13,875 nt of DNA, from the NCBI GenBank assembly GCA_035635075.1, contig DASQBT010000140.1, positions 1-13,875 on the forward strand. The letters are read 5' to 3'. Of this stretch, positions 13,820 through 13,875 are shown piece after piece (position 1 is the first letter of the stretch; each line of letters begins with the position of its first letter). The position numbers and the translations under genes are program-made. A model generated the notes under the pieces. That model was not told the DNA's origin and searched no databases. It worked only from the letters and a program-made list of their open reading frames with translations. This DNA is from DASQBT01 sp035635075. Lineage in GTDB: Bacteria > Pseudomonadota > Gammaproteobacteria > Burkholderiales > Thiobacillaceae.

Positions 13820-13875
13820 ATGGATATGCCGGTCATCGAGGTCAAGCAGGTCATCACGCGCCTTGGCGGCGCGCT
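13820..13875 (+). CDS. MlaF-like ABC ATPase, N-terminal fragment
   Basis: Directly after the TAG of the permease an ATG opens a frame that runs off the window: MDMPVIEVKQVITRLGGA. The VIEVKQVITRLGG pattern is how ATPases of MlaF/Ttg2A type begin before their Walker A motif. It should be the ATPase that drives the upstream permease. A second in-frame ATG at 13826 is an alternative start. Only 18 codons are visible, so the call rests mostly on position. Confidence 0.7.
   Translation, partial: MDMPVIEVKQVITRLGGA

Overview
The window looks like chromosomal DNA of a betaproteobacterium, probably a Nitrosomonadales-type autotroph or relative. This is inferred from gene content and order (ubiK/comM next to a TorF porin, glnK and amtB; metX with metW; an MlaE-type permease followed by its ATPase), the fairly high GC content and the protein styles; no rRNA or marker gene is present to confirm it. 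There are 13 genes, two of them cut by the window edges, plus several well-supported regulatory sites. I see no insertion sequence, prophage, CRISPR array, tRNA or rRNA.

Left part (1-4724). The window opens with the C-terminal end of a YgjP/SprT-like zinc metallopeptidase, followed by glyoxalase I (gloA), both on the plus strand. The minus strand then carries a DUF4382 lipoprotein with its own promoter and terminator, and an ABC-2 exporter pair (ATPase and permease overlapping by 4 bp, YadG/YadH-like). A gap of about 500 bp upstream of the ABC pair holds no convincing gene, only a possible short coding remnant and an 8-bp inverted repeat. This part looks like the more variable, accessory section.

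Middle part (4725-7524, minus strand). ubiK (ubiquinone biosynthesis accessory factor), comM/yifB (AAA+ branch-migration helicase of natural transformation) and a VIT/CCC1-type iron/manganese transporter form a tightly packed operon with 1-bp and 4-bp overlaps.

Nitrogen part (7525-10800, plus strand). A TorF-family outer-membrane porin, the PII signalling protein GlnK and the ammonium channel AmtB form an operon. Upstream of the porin are a near-consensus sigma-54 promoter and two good NtrC-type dyads 30 bp apart, so the operon is predicted to be switched on under nitrogen limitation by NtrC. A strong GCAA-tetraloop hairpin lies between the porin and glnK, and two intrinsic terminators in tandem close the operon.

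Right part (10801-13875, plus strand). metX and metW (methionine biosynthesis) start from a TATAAT promoter. They are followed almost directly by an MlaE-family lipid-transport permease with an N-terminal STAS-like domain (TTG start) and the first codons of its ATPase partner (MlaF-like), cut by the window edge.

I did not find a clearly undescribed system. The most rewarding signals are the sigma-54/NtrC module placed ahead of an uncharacterised TorF porin, which suggests that porin works in nitrogen uptake, and the translational coupling of a metal transporter to comM.
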